Assembly (NCBI RefSeq): GCF_000380965.1 | Contig: NZ_KB905576.1 | Coordinates: forward strand, 1 to 63,056 | Direction of reading: 5' to 3' | Length of the DNA stretch: 63,056 nt | Origin: Paenibacillus ginsengihumi DSM 21568 | Lineage (GTDB): Bacteria > Bacillota > Bacilli > Paenibacillales > NBRC-103111 | Shown: positions 15,400-27,667 of the stretch, one piece after another | Layout: every line of letters begins with the position of its first letter | How positions within the stretch are numbered: position 1 is the stretch's first letter | Translations under genes and position numbers: made by a program | The notes under the pieces: model-generated | Seen by the model: the letters and a program-made list of their open reading frames with translations, nothing else | What the model was told of the DNA's origin: nothing | The model's database searches: none

Positions 15400-16695
15400 A
15401 TGATCGAACGTTACACGCGGCCGGAGATGGCCCGCATTTGGACTGAAGAGAACAAATTCAAGGCTTATCTTGAGGTGGAGCTGCTGGCCTGTGAGGCGTG
15501 GTCCGAGCTTGGCGTCATTCCGAAGGAGGACGTGCAGGCGCTGCGCAAGAACGCAAGCTTCAGCATCGACCGCATTTACGAGATCGAGCAGGAAACGCGC
15601 CATGACGTGATCGCCTTCACGCGGGCCGTCTCGGAGACGTTGGGACCGGAGCGCAAATGGGTACACTATGGACTGACTTCCACCGACGTGGTGGATACGG
15701 CGCTCGGGTATTTGCTGAAGCAGGCCAACGAGATTTTGGAGAACGATCTGAAGCAGTTCATCGATATTTTGGCTTCGCAAGCGTTGAAATACAAGGATGT
15801 GCCGATGATGGGCCGCACGCACGGCGTGCATGCCGAGCCGACGACGTTCGGCCTCAAGCTTGCGCTGTGGTACGAGGAGATGAAGCGCAACCTGGAGCGC
15901 TTCCGCTTCGCGGCGGACGGCGTCCAGTACGGCAAAATTTCCGGAGCGGTCGGCACGTACGCGAACATCGACCCGTTCGTCGAACAATATGTCTGCTCCA
16001 GGCTGGGCACGAAGCCGGCGCCGATCTCGACCCAAACGCTGCAGCGCGACCGCCACGCGGAATATATGGCGACGCTCGCTTTGATCGCCACCTCGCTCGA
16101 CAAGTTTGCAACCGAAATCCGGGCGCTGCAGAAGAGCGAATTCCGCGAGGTCGAGGAGCCTTTCGCCAAAGGGCAAAAAGGCTCGTCGGCGATGCCGCAC
16201 AAGCGCAACCCGATCGGCTGCGAGAACATCTCCGGCCTGGCGCGCGTCATCCGCGGCCACATGGTGTCGGCGTACGAGAACGTGCCGCTGTGGCATGAGC
16301 GCGACATTTCGCACTCCTCGGTGGAGCGCATCATCCTGCCGGACGCGACGCAGCTGCTCAACTACATGCTGAACCGCCTCGGCAACATCATCAAAAACTT
16401 GACGGTATTCCCGGAAAATATGAAGCGCAACATGCAGAGCACCTACGGCGTGCCCTTCTCCGGCCGCGTCATGACCAAGCTGATCGACAAAGGCTGGAGC
16501 CGCGAGCAGGCGTACGATACGGTGCAGCCGCGGGCGATGCAGGCGTGGGAGGAGCAGCGCTCTTTCCGCGAAATTATCGAGAGTACGCCGGCCATCCGTG
16601 AGGCGCTGACGCCGGAGGAGATCGAGGATGCCTTCAATCCGAACTGGCATTTGAAGCACGTCGATACGATTTTTGCCAAGCTGGGATTGATTTAA
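15400..16695 (+). CDS. purB: Adenylosuccinate lyase
   Basis: 431 aa, standard length. It acts twice in purine synthesis, releasing fumarate from SAICAR and from adenylosuccinate. The superfamily signature is [27 protein letters not shown] and [14 protein letters not shown] hold further active-site residues. The start is at 15400 because GGAGG lies 6 nt upstream of the ATG before IERYTRPEM. It is third in the pur operon. Confidence 0.98.
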   Translation: MIERYTRPEMARIWTEENKFKAYLEVELLACEAWSELGVIPKEDVQALRKNASFSIDRIYEIEQETRHDVIAFTRAVSETLGPERKWVHYGLTSTDVVDTALGYLLKQANEILENDLKQFIDILASQALKYKDVPMMGRTHGVHAEPTTFGLKLALWYEEMKRNLERFRFAADGVQYGKISGAVGTYANIDPFVEQYVCSRLGTKPAPISTQTLQRDRHAEYMATLALIATSLDKFATEIRALQKSEFREVEEPFAKGQKGSSAMPHKRNPIGCENISGLARVIRGHMVSAYENVPLWHERDISHSSVERIILPDATQLLNYMLNRLGNIIKNLTVFPENMKRNMQSTYGVPFSGRVMTKLIDKGWSREQAYDTVQPRAMQAWEEQRSFREIIESTPAIREALTPEEIEDAFNPNWHLKHVDTIFAKLGLI

Positions 16696-16718
16696 AGCAA
16701 AGGGAGGCTGAGGTCAAG

Positions 16719-17618
16719 ATGAGCGCGACGACGGCAATTGCTAGCGCCGAGGCTTATGTCAAGGCGCCGCTGAAATACAAGGGCAAGGTTCGGGAGCTGT
16801 ACGATCTCGGGGAACACTATCTGATCGCGGTGACCGATCGCATCTCGGCCTTCGACTGGGTGCTCGAGCCCGCCGTGCCGGACAAGGGCAATGTGCTGAA
16901 CGGTCTCAGCAAATTTTGGTTCGAGAAGACAAAGCATATCATTCCGAACCATGTCGTGCATGCGGATGCGGACCGTTTGGGCGATGTCATTACGGATACG
17001 GCCATCATGAAGGACCGGATTATGGTGACGAAGAAAGCGGAGCGCATCGACATCGAGTGCGTCGTCCGCGGTTATATCACCGGCGGCGGCTGGAGGCAGT
17101 ACCAGGCGAGCGGACAAATCAACGGCCAGGAGCTGCCCGCCGGGTTGCGGAAGAACGAGCGTTTTCCGCAGCCGCTGTTCACGCCGGCCGCCAAAAACGA
17201 CGTCGGTCACGACGAGGATATATCCATCGCGCGGATGAAAGAGCTGGTCGGCGCGGAGCTGACCGACAAGCTGATGGCGAAGAGCATCGAGCTGTACGAA
17301 TTCGCCCGCGATTACTGCGAGCAGCGCGGCATCATTTTGGCCGATACGAAGTTCGAATTCGGCCTGCTGGACGGCGAGCTCATCTTGATCGACGAAATTT
17401 TTACCCCGGACTCTTCCCGATTCTGGGCCAAGGAAAATTTCGCCTACGACATCGAGATCGACAGCATGGACAAAGAGCCGGTGCGCACCTATTTGGCAGG
17501 CAGCGGCTGGGACAAGAACAGCAAGCCTGACCCGCTGCCGGCAAGCGTCGTGGAAGAGACGTCGGCGCGTTACCGGGACATTTACCGGCGGCTGACGCAG
17601 CAGGTAGGCGGCAGGTAG
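16719..17618 (+). CDS. purC: SAICAR synthase
   Basis: 299 aa, longer than the 240-aa B. subtilis enzyme and close to the long Paenibacillus/eukaryote-like type. It joins aspartate to CAIR with ATP. Motifs are KGKVRELYDLG at the N-terminus, TDRISAFDWVLEPAVPDKG, and LIDEIFTPDSSRFW with the conserved acidic residues. It lies 23 bp after purB. Confidence 0.97.
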   Translation: MSATTAIASAEAYVKAPLKYKGKVRELYDLGEHYLIAVTDRISAFDWVLEPAVPDKGNVLNGLSKFWFEKTKHIIPNHVVHADADRLGDVITDTAIMKDRIMVTKKAERIDIECVVRGYITGGGWRQYQASGQINGQELPAGLRKNERFPQPLFTPAAKNDVGHDEDISIARMKELVGAELTDKLMAKSIELYEFARDYCEQRGIILADTKFEFGLLDGELILIDEIFTPDSSRFWAKENFAYDIEIDSMDKEPVRTYLAGSGWDKNSKPDPLPASVVEETSARYRDIYRRLTQQVGGR

Positions 17619-17714
17619 GCCGGAGGTAGGTTGCCGGCCCGGGCAGAGCTTCATGGGACTCATTCCTATCATCAATGAATACGATCAACCCACCGAAGGG
17701 AGAACGGATGGACG

Positions 17715-17957
17715 ATGTTGAAAGCGACCGTGTATGTAACGATTAAGGAAAGCGTGCTGGACGTGCAGGGAACCGCCGTGCAGGGGGCGCTGCATTCGAT
17801 GGGCTTTAACGAGGTGGGCAAGGTGCGGATCGGCAAATATCTGGAGGTCGATCTTGACACGGACGACCGCGCTGTCGCCGAAGAACGGGTGAAGGCGATG
17901 TGCGAGAAGCTGCTGGCTAATACGGTGATCGAAGACTACCGCTTCGAGCTGAACTAA
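17715..17957 (+). CDS. purS: FGAM synthase subunit PurS
   Basis: 80 aa. A small subunit that bridges PurL and PurQ and helps move ammonia in the three-part FGAM synthase of Gram-positive bacteria. It starts LKATVYVTIKESVLDVQG, and GFNEVGKVRIGKY is typical of PurS. The start is an ATG with gaagggag about 10 nt upstream. purQ and purL follow in order. Confidence 0.96.
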   Translation: MLKATVYVTIKESVLDVQGTAVQGALHSMGFNEVGKVRIGKYLEVDLDTDDRAVAEERVKAMCEKLLANTVIEDYRFELN

Positions 17958-17987
17958 TCGGCCCGGGCAAGGAAGGAGCAAACCAGA

Positions 17988-18660
17988 ATGAACTTTGCGG
18001 TACTCGTGTTCCCCGGCTCTAACTGCGATATCGATTGCTACAAAGCGGTGGAAGACGTGATCGGCCAGCCGGTCGAGTATGTATGGCACACGGCCACCGA
18101 TCTTTCCAAATACGACTGCATTCTTGTTCCCGGCGGCTTTTCGTACGGCGACTATCTGCGCTGCGGCGCGATCGCGCGCTTCGCTCCCGTGATGGCCGAG
18201 CTGGTCAAGGCGGCGGAGGAAGGCAAATACGTCCTCGGCATTTGCAACGGTTTTCAGATTTTGACGGAGGCGGGTCTTTTGCCGGGCGCGCTGCTGCGCA
18301 ACAAATCGCTCAATTTCCGCTGCCACGCCTCGCTGCTCGAAGTGGTCAACGCCGAGACGCCGTTCACGCGCGACTACAAGCAGGGCGAGTTGATCAATAT
18401 CCCGATCGCTCACGGCGAAGGCAACTACTATTGCGACGAGGCGACGCTGGCGGAGCTGAAAGCAAACAACCAGATCGTCTTCCGCTATCAGGCCGGCAAC
18501 AATCCGAACGGTTCGGTCGACGATATCGCGGGCATTTGCAATCGGGCGGGCAACGTGGTCGGCATGATGCCGCACCCCGAGCGCGCCGTGCATGAAATAC
18601 TCGGTTCGGCGGACGGCCGCCGGATGTTCACTTCGATCCTGAACGCCTGGAGGGAAAAAC

Positions 18661-18686
<26 letters not shown>
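17988..18686 (+). CDS. purQ: FGAM synthase glutaminase subunit PurQ
   Basis: 232 aa class I glutamine amidotransferase that supplies ammonia to PurL. The nucleophile is Cys86 ([10 protein letters not shown]). The catalytic His/Glu lie in [10 protein letters not shown] near the C-terminus. The N-terminal FPGSNCDID is family-typical. It overlaps purL by 26 nt. Confidence 0.97.
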
Positions 18687-20891
<2,205 letters not shown>

Positions 20892-20907
<16 letters not shown>

Positions 20908-22379
20908 AAGACGGACAACGGCTGTGGACGGGAAACTACTATAACGAGGGCGTCAACGCCCATGCCGGCCTTCTCGACAAGCTCGGCGAAGAGTGCGGCG
21001 TCTTCGGGGTGTTCGGTCACCCCGAAGCGGCCAACCTCTCCTACTACGGGCTGCACGCGCTGCAGCATCGCGGCCAGGAGAGCTGCGGCATCTGCGTAAC
21101 GAACGGCGAGAACTTCGAGTACCACCGGGGGATGGGGCTCGTCAAGGAAGTGTTCGATCATACGAACCTCGGCCGGATGAACGGCAACATGGCGATCGGC
21201 CATGTGCGCTATTCGACGTCCGGCGAGAGCAAGCTGGCGAACGCCCAGCCGCTCGTCTTCAAGTACCGCGAAGGCGATCTGGCCATCGCCACGAACGGCA
21301 ATCTCACCAACGCGCCGGAAATCAAGCGCGAGCTGGAGCAGCAGGGCTCGATCTTCCAGACGACGAGCGACACGGAAGTCGTCGCGCATCTGATCGCGCG
21401 CTCCCGCCACGACGATATCGTCGGCGCTGTCAAGGAGGCGCTGCAGCGGGTCGTTGGCGCATTCGCGTTCCTGTTTCTGACCAAGGACAAGCTGATCGCC
21501 GCCCTGGACCCGCATGCGCTGCGGCCGTTCGTGATCGGCCGCCTCGGCAACGCCTGGCTGTTCGCCTCCGAATCGTGCGCCTTCGACGCAGTCGGCGGCA
21601 CGTATTACCGCGACATGGCTCCCGGCGAGCTGCTTGTTCTCGATCTGCATACCGGGGCTTTGACGGAGGACCGGTTCTCGCCGATCAAGCGGCGCGCCAT
21701 CTGCGCGATGGAGTTCATCTATTTCGCGCGCCCGGACAGCGACATCGACGCGATCAATATTCACTCCGCCCGCAAGCGGATGGGCCGGCAGCTGGCGATC
21801 GAATCGTTCGTCGACGCCGACGTCGTCACCGGCGTGCCGGATTCGAGCATCTCCGCGGCGATCGGCTTTGCCGAGCAGACGGGCATCCCGTACGAGCTCG
21901 GGCTGATCAAGAACCGCTACACAGGCCGGACCTTCATTCAACCGAGCCAGGAGCTGCGCGAGCAAGGCGTGAAGATGAAGCTGAGCGCCGTGCGCAAAGT
22001 CGTCGAGGGCAAGCGGGTCGTCATGATCGACGACTCCATCGTGCGCGGGACGACGTCGCTGCGCATCGTCAACCTGCTGCGGGAGGCGGGCGCGACCGAG
22101 GTGCATGTGCGCATCAGCTCGCCGCCGTACATGAATCCCTGTTATTACGGGATCGACACGCCGAACCGCAAGGAATTGATCGCAGCCGTCAAGTCGGTCG
22201 AGGAGATTCGACAGGCGATCAACGCGGATTCGCTTCATTTTCTGAGCAAAGAGGGGCTGCTCGCTTCGATCGGCCGCCCGAATGTGGAGGAGAACCGCGG
22301 CATGTGCACCTCGTGCTTCGACAACCGCTATCCGACGCCGGTGCCGGACGAAGAGGCGCTTGGCTGCGGCTGCGATTAA
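20892..22379 (+). CDS. purF: Amidophosphoribosyltransferase
   Basis: 495 aa. The committed step: PRPP plus glutamine gives phosphoribosylamine. The mature enzyme should start at Cys35 (CGVFGVFGH) after removal of a 34-residue propeptide, much longer than the 11 residues in B. subtilis. The PRPP motif is [15 protein letters not shown]-terminal Cys residues in [12 protein letters not shown] and GCGCD, with upstream Cys, suit the [4Fe-4S] cluster of the Bacillus type. It overlaps purL by 16 nt. Confidence 0.97.
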
Positions 22380-22421
22380 GCACGGAATTGGCTGTAATCC
22401 GATAGGGAGGGGTTGACACTT

Positions 22422-23462
22422 ATGTCCGACGCATACAAAAAGGCCGGAGTCGACATCGCCGCCGGCAACGAAGCGGTTGAACGGATGAAGAAGCATGTCA
22501 AGAAGACATTCCGTCCCGAGGTGCTGACCGAGCTGGGGGGCTTCGGCGCATTGTTCGGGCTGAACAAAGATAAATATGAGGAGCCGGTGCTCGTCTCCGG
22601 CACGGACGGGGTCGGCACGAAGCTGAAGATCGCTTTCGCGATGGATAAGCACGATACGATCGGCATCGACGCTGTCGCCATGTGTGTGAATGACGTCGTC
22701 GTGCAGGGCGCGGAGCCGCTCTTTTTCCTCGATTACCTGGCGTGCGACAAAGTCGTTCCGGAGAAGATCGAAGCGATCGTGAAAGGCATCGCCGACGGCT
22801 GTCTCCAGGCAGGCTGCGCCCTGATCGGCGGCGAAACCGCGGAGATGCCGGGCATGTACTCGCAAGGGGAATACGACATCGCCGGTTTCACGGTCGGCAT
22901 TGTCGATAAGAAAAACATCATCGACGGTTCGCGAATTCGTCCGGGAGACGTCGTTCTCGGGCTCGCCTCCAGCGGCGTGCATTCCAACGGGTTTTCGCTC
23001 GTCAGACGGCTGCTGCTGGAGGAGAAAGGGTACCGTCTGGATCAGCATATCGACGCCTTGGGCGGCCGTCTCGGCGACGTGCTGCTGGCGCCGACCAAAA
23101 TCTACGTGAAGCCTGTGCTGGCCGCGCTGGAGCAGGTGGAACTGAAGGGGCTGGCGCACATTACCGGCGGCGGGTTCCTCGAGAACATTCCGCGCGTGCT
23201 GCCGGAAGGCGTGAACGTGGTCATCGACGAAGGCTCCTGGCCGGTGCTGCCGATTTTCGAGCTGATGCAGCGGGAAGGCCATATCAGCAAGGACGATATG
23301 TATCGCACATTCAATATGGGCATCGGCATGGTCGTTATCGTCTCGGAGGAGCAGGCGGATGCGGCGGTGCGCGTATTCGAGGCGAACGGAGAGAAGGCCT
23401 ACAGGCTCGGGCGCGTCACGCCGGGCGAGCGGGCGGTTGCTTTCTCCGGGGTGTCCGTATGA
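22422..23462 (+). CDS. purM: AIR synthase
   Basis: 346 aa. It closes the imidazole ring (FGAM to AIR) using ATP. Typical segments are [27 protein letters not shown] and [12 protein letters not shown] at 22422 has GGGAGGGG 9 nt upstream; a TTG three codons earlier would be too close to it. It overlaps purN by 4 nt. Confidence 0.97.
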   Translation: MSDAYKKAGVDIAAGNEAVERMKKHVKKTFRPEVLTELGGFGALFGLNKDKYEEPVLVSGTDGVGTKLKIAFAMDKHDTIGIDAVAMCVNDVVVQGAEPLFFLDYLACDKVVPEKIEAIVKGIADGCLQAGCALIGGETAEMPGMYSQGEYDIAGFTVGIVDKKNIIDGSRIRPGDVVLGLASSGVHSNGFSLVRRLLLEEKGYRLDQHIDALGGRLGDVLLAPTKIYVKPVLAALEQVELKGLAHITGGGFLENIPRVLPEGVNVVIDEGSWPVLPIFELMQREGHISKDDMYRTFNMGIGMVVIVSEEQADAAVRVFEANGEKAYRLGRVTPGERAVAFSGVSV

Positions 23463-24091
23463 CGAAGCCGCTGCGCATTGCGGTCTTCGCCTCCGGAAGC
23501 GGGTCCAATTTCCAGGCGCTGGTCGATGCGGCGAAGGCCGGAAAGCTCGATGTCACCATCGGGCTTTTGGTCTGTGACAAGCCAGCGGCGGCCGTCGTCG
23601 GCCGGGCGCAGGCGGCGGGCGTGCCGGTACATACGTTCCGGCCGAAGGATTACCCGTCCCGCGAGGCTTACGAGCAGGAGCTGCTGGAGCGGCTGCGCGA
23701 GGAACGGATCGAGCTGGTCGTACTGGCCGGATATATGCGGATCATTACGAGCGTGCTCGTCGAAGCTTACTGGGGGCGTATGATCAATATTCACCCGTCG
23801 CTGCTGCCGTCGTTCCCGGGGCTGCATGCAGTGCGCCAGGCGCTCGACCACGGCGTCAAGGTAACCGGCGTTACCGTGCATTACGTGGACGGGGGGCTGG
23901 ACAGCGGCCCGATTATCGCCCAGCGGGCGCTCGCCATCGCGCCGGACGATACGGAAGCTTCGCTGGAGGAGAAAATTCACCGGATCGAGCATGAGCTTTA
24001 TCCCGACGTCGTGCAGGGGATCGCGGAAGGCCGAATCCGCTTTGCCGACAACCGGGTCATCATTCAACCAAAGGATGGGATAGCACAATGA
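23459..24091 (+). CDS. purN: GAR transformylase
   Basis: 210 aa. It transfers formyl from 10-formyl-THF to GAR. The N-terminus reads [15 protein letters not shown], followed by LAGYMRI and [12 protein letters not shown] (catalytic Asn-His), and the conserved Asp is in [10 protein letters not shown]. It overlaps purM and the next gene by 4 nt each. Confidence 0.97.
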   Translation: MTKPLRIAVFASGSGSNFQALVDAAKAGKLDVTIGLLVCDKPAAAVVGRAQAAGVPVHTFRPKDYPSREAYEQELLERLREERIELVVLAGYMRIITSVLVEAYWGRMINIHPSLLPSFPGLHAVRQALDHGVKVTGVTVHYVDGGLDSGPIIAQRALAIAPDDTEASLEEKIHRIEHELYPDVVQGIAEGRIRFADNRVIIQPKDGIAQ

Positions 24092-25275
24092 GCCAAACGG
24101 CCAGCGATACGAATGTGTTGCAATTGCGTTACGGCATGAACCCGCATCAAAAACAGGCCAAGCTGTTCGGCGAAGGCAAGCTGCCGATTCGCGTCCTGAA
24201 CGGCGACCCGGGCTACATCAATCTGCTGGATGCCCTGAACGGCTTCCAGCTTGCCCGCGAGCTGCGGAAAGCGACCGGACTGCCGGCTGCCGCATCGTTC
24301 AAGCATGTCAGCCCGGCAGGGGCGGCCGTCGCCGCGCCGCTGACGCCCGAGCTGGCCAAAGCCTACTTCGTCGAAGGGCTGGAGCTGTCGCCGCTGGCGA
24401 CCGCTTATGCGCGCGCCCGCGGCGCCGACCGGATGTCCTCCTTCGGCGACGCTGCCGCGCTCAGCGATGTCGTCGATGTCTCGACCGCGAACCTGCTTAA
24501 GCGCGAAGTATCCGATCTGGTCGTCGCTCCGGGATATACCGACGAAGCGCTGGACATTCTCCGCGCCAAGAAGGGCGGCAAATATCTCGTGCTGCAGATC
24601 GACCCGGATTATGTGCCGGACCCGCTCGAGAGCCGCACGCTGTTCGGCTTGACGCTGCAGCAGGAGCGCAACGATGCCGTCATCGACGCATCCGCGCTGG
24701 AGCATATCGTAACGGAGAACAAGGAGCTGCCGGAGACGGCGAAGCGCGATCTGCTGATTGCCCTGGTGACGCTCAAATATACGCAGTCGAACTCCATCTG
24801 CTATACGCTGGACGGACAGACGATCGGCATCGGCGCAGGCCAGCAGTCGCGCATTCACTGTACGCGCCTGGCCGGCGACAAGGCCGACCGCTGGTTCCTT
24901 CGCCAGCACCCGACGGCGCTCGGCATGAAATTCCGCCAAGGCTTGTCCCGCGCCGAGCAAAACAATGCGATCGACCTGTGGCTGGAGGAAGAGCTGACGC
25001 CGGTCGAGCAGGCCGCCTGGGAGCAGTGCTTCGAGGAAGTGCCGGCGCGCCTTAGCCGGGAGGAGAAGCGGGCTTGGCTGAACAAGCTGCAGGGCGTCTC
25101 CTATGGCTCGGACGCGTTCCTGCCGTTCCGCGACAACCTGGATCGGGCCAGCCGCAGCGGCGTGAAATATGTCGTCCAGGCAGGCAGCTCGATGCGCGAC
25201 GAAGAAGTGGTTCAGGCCGCCAATGATTACGGCATGGTCATGTGCTACTCCGGCGTCCGCCTGTTCCATCACTAA
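24088..25275 (+). CDS. Stand-alone AICAR formyltransferase (clostridial type)
   Basis: 395 aa. It contains only the AICAR transformylase half of PurH: LRYGMNPHQKQAK opens the protein, then AASFKHVSPAGAAV, YTQSNSICY, GIGAGQQSRIHCTRLAG and a C-terminal SGVRLFHH. The roughly 200-residue N-terminal IMP cyclohydrolase (MGS-like) domain of normal 510-515 aa PurH is missing, and no remnant lies upstream because the ATG overlaps purN by 4 nt. It is not a truncation: the sequence matches the roughly 390-aa formyltransferases of Clostridia. The missing activity is supplied by the next gene. Transfer into this operon is inferred. Confidence 0.93.
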   Translation: MSQTASDTNVLQLRYGMNPHQKQAKLFGEGKLPIRVLNGDPGYINLLDALNGFQLARELRKATGLPAAASFKHVSPAGAAVAAPLTPELAKAYFVEGLELSPLATAYARARGADRMSSFGDAAALSDVVDVSTANLLKREVSDLVVAPGYTDEALDILRAKKGGKYLVLQIDPDYVPDPLESRTLFGLTLQQERNDAVIDASALEHIVTENKELPETAKRDLLIALVTLKYTQSNSICYTLDGQTIGIGAGQQSRIHCTRLAGDKADRWFLRQHPTALGMKFRQGLSRAEQNNAIDLWLEEELTPVEQAAWEQCFEEVPARLSREEKRAWLNKLQGVSYGSDAFLPFRDNLDRASRSGVKYVVQAGSSMRDEEVVQAANDYGMVMCYSGVRLFHH

Positions 25276-25297
25276 GGCAAACGAAGGAGGAGCTACA

Positions 25298-26038
25298 GTG
25301 ACCATCACAGCAACGTCCAGAGCCGCGCAAGCGGACGCTTACTTGAACCGCCTGCGGGAGAACGCCTACCCCGGCCGCGGCATCGTCATTGGCATGACGC
25401 CGGACGGCACGCGCCTTGTGCAGGTGTATTGGATCATGGGCCGCAGCGAGAACAGCCGCAACCGGGTGTTCATCCAGGAAGAGAATGGCTTCGTGCGCAC
25501 GGAAGCGAAAGATCCGGCGAAGCTGACGGACCCGTCGCTCATTATTTATTATCCGGCCAAGCATAAGGACGGCAAGCATATCATCACGAACGGCGACCAG
25601 ACGGATACGATTTACGATGAGCTGCAATCCGGCGGCACATTCGAGTCGGCGCTGAACCGCCGCACCTACGAGCCGGACGCGCCGAACTTTACGCCGCGGA
25701 TCAGCGGCATCGTCGACTTGGGCGACCCGCAGTTCGCCTACAAGCTGTCGATCCTGAAGGCGAGCGGCAATACGGAGGATCAGACGCTGCGCCACGTATA
25801 CTCCTACGAGAAGGCGCTGCCCGGGTTCGGGCACGTTATCCATACGTACGAGGGCGACGGCAATCCGCTGCCGTCCTTCCAGGGCGAGCCGCAGCTCGTG
25901 CCGCTGTTCGACGATGCGCAGCAGATTGCGGATACGTACTGGAGCCTGCTGAACGAAGAGAACAAAATCTCGCTGCTGGTCAAAACGATTCGCCTGGGCA
26001 GCGGGGCAGCCGAGCTGCTGATTGTGAACAAAGACTGA
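25298..26038 (+). CDS. purO: IMP cyclohydrolase, PurO-like family
   Basis: 246 aa starting at GTG with AGGAGG 7 nt upstream. It is unrelated to the PurH cyclohydrolase domain. YPGRGIVIGMTPDG, WIMGRSENSRNRVF, TNGDQTDTIYDEL and YEPDAPNFTPRISGI match the IMP_cyclohyd family (archaeal PurO and clostridial/Bacteroides relatives). It closes FAICAR to IMP, the last step of the pathway. It sits 22 bp after the stand-alone AICAR formyltransferase and 13 bp before purD, so the two genes together replace purH. Confidence 0.88.
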   Translation: MTITATSRAAQADAYLNRLRENAYPGRGIVIGMTPDGTRLVQVYWIMGRSENSRNRVFIQEENGFVRTEAKDPAKLTDPSLIIYYPAKHKDGKHIITNGDQTDTIYDELQSGGTFESALNRRTYEPDAPNFTPRISGIVDLGDPQFAYKLSILKASGNTEDQTLRHVYSYEKALPGFGHVIHTYEGDGNPLPSFQGEPQLVPLFDDAQQIADTYWSLLNEENKISLLVKTIRLGSGAAELLIVNKD

Positions 26039-26051
26039 GGAGGACGAGCAA

Positions 26052-27314
26052 GTGCGGATTCTGGTAGTAGGCCGGGGCGGCCGGGAGCATGCGATTTGCT
26101 GGGCGCTCCGCAAAAGTCCCAAAGTGCAAGAGCTGTACTGCGCGCCGGGCAACGGCGGCATCGCCGAGGTGGCTGAATGCGTCCCGATCAACGAAGATCA
26201 ATTTGACGACATTGCGCAATTTGCGATCGATCACGCCATCGATCTCGTCGTCATCGGCCCGGACGATCCGCTGGCGCTCGGCATCGTCGACCATCTCGAG
26301 GCCAAGGGGCTGCAAGTGTTCGGACCGCGCGCCAACGCGGCGATCATCGAAGGCAGCAAGGTATTTACGAAGGAGCTGCTGCGAAAATACAACATTCCGA
26401 CGGCCGCTTACGAGTCTTTCTCGGATTACGACGCTGCTCTCGCCTATTTGCGGCAGCAGCGCGCGCCGATCGTCATCAAGGCCGACGGGTTGGCTGCGGG
26501 CAAAGGCGTTATCGTGGCGCAGACGATGGAAGAAGCGGAGCGGGCGCTTCACGACATCATGGTGGCCAAGGTGTTCGGGGAGTCCGGCAACCAGGTCGTG
26601 ATCGAGGAGTTTTTGACCGGTCAGGAAATGTCGATCCTGTCGTTCGTGGACGGGGAGGTCGTCCGGCCGATGGTGCCGGCGCAGGACCACAAGCCGGTCT
26701 TCGATAACGATCAGGGACCGAATACCGGCGGCATGGGCACGTACACGCCGCTGCCGCACATTCCGGCGTCGGTGATCGAGGAAGCGATCGAGACGATCGT
26801 GAAGCCGACGGCCAAAGCGATGGTCGCGGAAGGACGCCCGTTCCGCGGCGTCCTGTTCGCCGGGCTGATGATCACGCCGGATGGGCCGAAGACGATCGAA
26901 TTCAACGCGCGCTTCGGAGACCCCGAGACGCAGGTCGTGCTGCCGCGGCTGAAGACGGATTTGCTCGATATATTCCTGGCTGCCGTGAACGGTCGGCTCG
27001 GCCAGATGGAGATCGAGTGGAGCGACGAAGCGGCGGTGTGCGTCATTCTCGCCTCCGGCGGTTATCCGGGTTCTTATCCGAAGGGGCTGCCGATTGAAGG
27101 CCTGCCGGACGTGCAGGACGCGCTCGTCTTCCACGCCGGCACCGCGAAGCGGGAGGACGGCAGCGTGGTGACGAATGGCGGCCGTGTGCTCGGCGTAACG
27201 GCGCTCGGAGCGAGCATCGCGGAGGCGAGAGCGAAAGCTTATGCCGAGGCGGACAAAATCCGTTTCGAAGGCAAGCACTATCGGACTGATATTGCCAAGA
27301 AAGCGCTCGTTTAA
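26052..27314 (+). CDS. purD: Phosphoribosylamine-glycine ligase (GAR synthetase)
   Basis: 420 aa starting at GTG after gaggaggac. An ATP-grasp enzyme joining glycine to phosphoribosylamine. It begins RILVVGRGGREHAICW, with VIKADGLAAGKGV, GGMGTYTPLPH and EFNARFGDPETQ as landmarks. It is the last gene of the pur operon; a strong terminator lies 36 bp downstream. Confidence 0.97.
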   Translation: MRILVVGRGGREHAICWALRKSPKVQELYCAPGNGGIAEVAECVPINEDQFDDIAQFAIDHAIDLVVIGPDDPLALGIVDHLEAKGLQVFGPRANAAIIEGSKVFTKELLRKYNIPTAAYESFSDYDAALAYLRQQRAPIVIKADGLAAGKGVIVAQTMEEAERALHDIMVAKVFGESGNQVVIEEFLTGQEMSILSFVDGEVVRPMVPAQDHKPVFDNDQGPNTGGMGTYTPLPHIPASVIEEAIETIVKPTAKAMVAEGRPFRGVLFAGLMITPDGPKTIEFNARFGDPETQVVLPRLKTDLLDIFLAAVNGRLGQMEIEWSDEAAVCVILASGGYPGSYPKGLPIEGLPDVQDALVFHAGTAKREDGSVVTNGGRVLGVTALGASIAEARAKAYAEADKIRFEGKHYRTDIAKKALV

Positions 27315-27349
27315 CGGATCGGAAATCATGATCGATATTCGCCAGATAC

Positions 27350-27399
27350 AAGAACCTCCGGAATGCTCGGGACGAGCGCTCCGGAGGTTCTTTAGTTTT
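27350..27399 (+). terminator. pur operon terminator
   Basis: aagaacctccgga/tccggaggttctt, 13 bp without mismatch, followed by tagtttt. It lies just past purD. Confidence 0.9.
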
Positions 27400-27434
27400 C
27401 ATGGATCATGGAGGAAAAGATGGCTGCGCGGCCG

Positions 27435-27629
27435 CTGATCGTTGTCCTGCTGATCGCTATCCCGTTAATCGCTATCACGGTCATCGCTGTCCCGCCCATC
27501 GCTGTCCCACTGATCGCTGTCTCGGTCATCGCTATCCCGCTGATCGCTATCCCGCTGATCGCTATCCCGCTGATCGCTATCACGGTCATCGCTGTCCCAC
27601 TGATCACTGTCCCGCCCATCGCTGCCAGG
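27435..27629. repeat. Thirteen tandem 15-bp units
   Basis: Units of the form (c/g)tgatcgctatcccg repeat in strict 15-bp register. Variants at the fourth block (tatcacg, tgtcccg, tgtcccac) create a patchy higher-order pattern. Because the period is a multiple of three, several frames stay open and predict pentapeptide strings (LIAIP on plus, ISGIA on minus), but none has a convincing start. The array lies between the pur terminator and the end of modB. Confidence 0.9.
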
Positions 27630-27667
27630 ACACCGCAGGGCGGCTGCGCTTATGGCGAACGGGTTCG

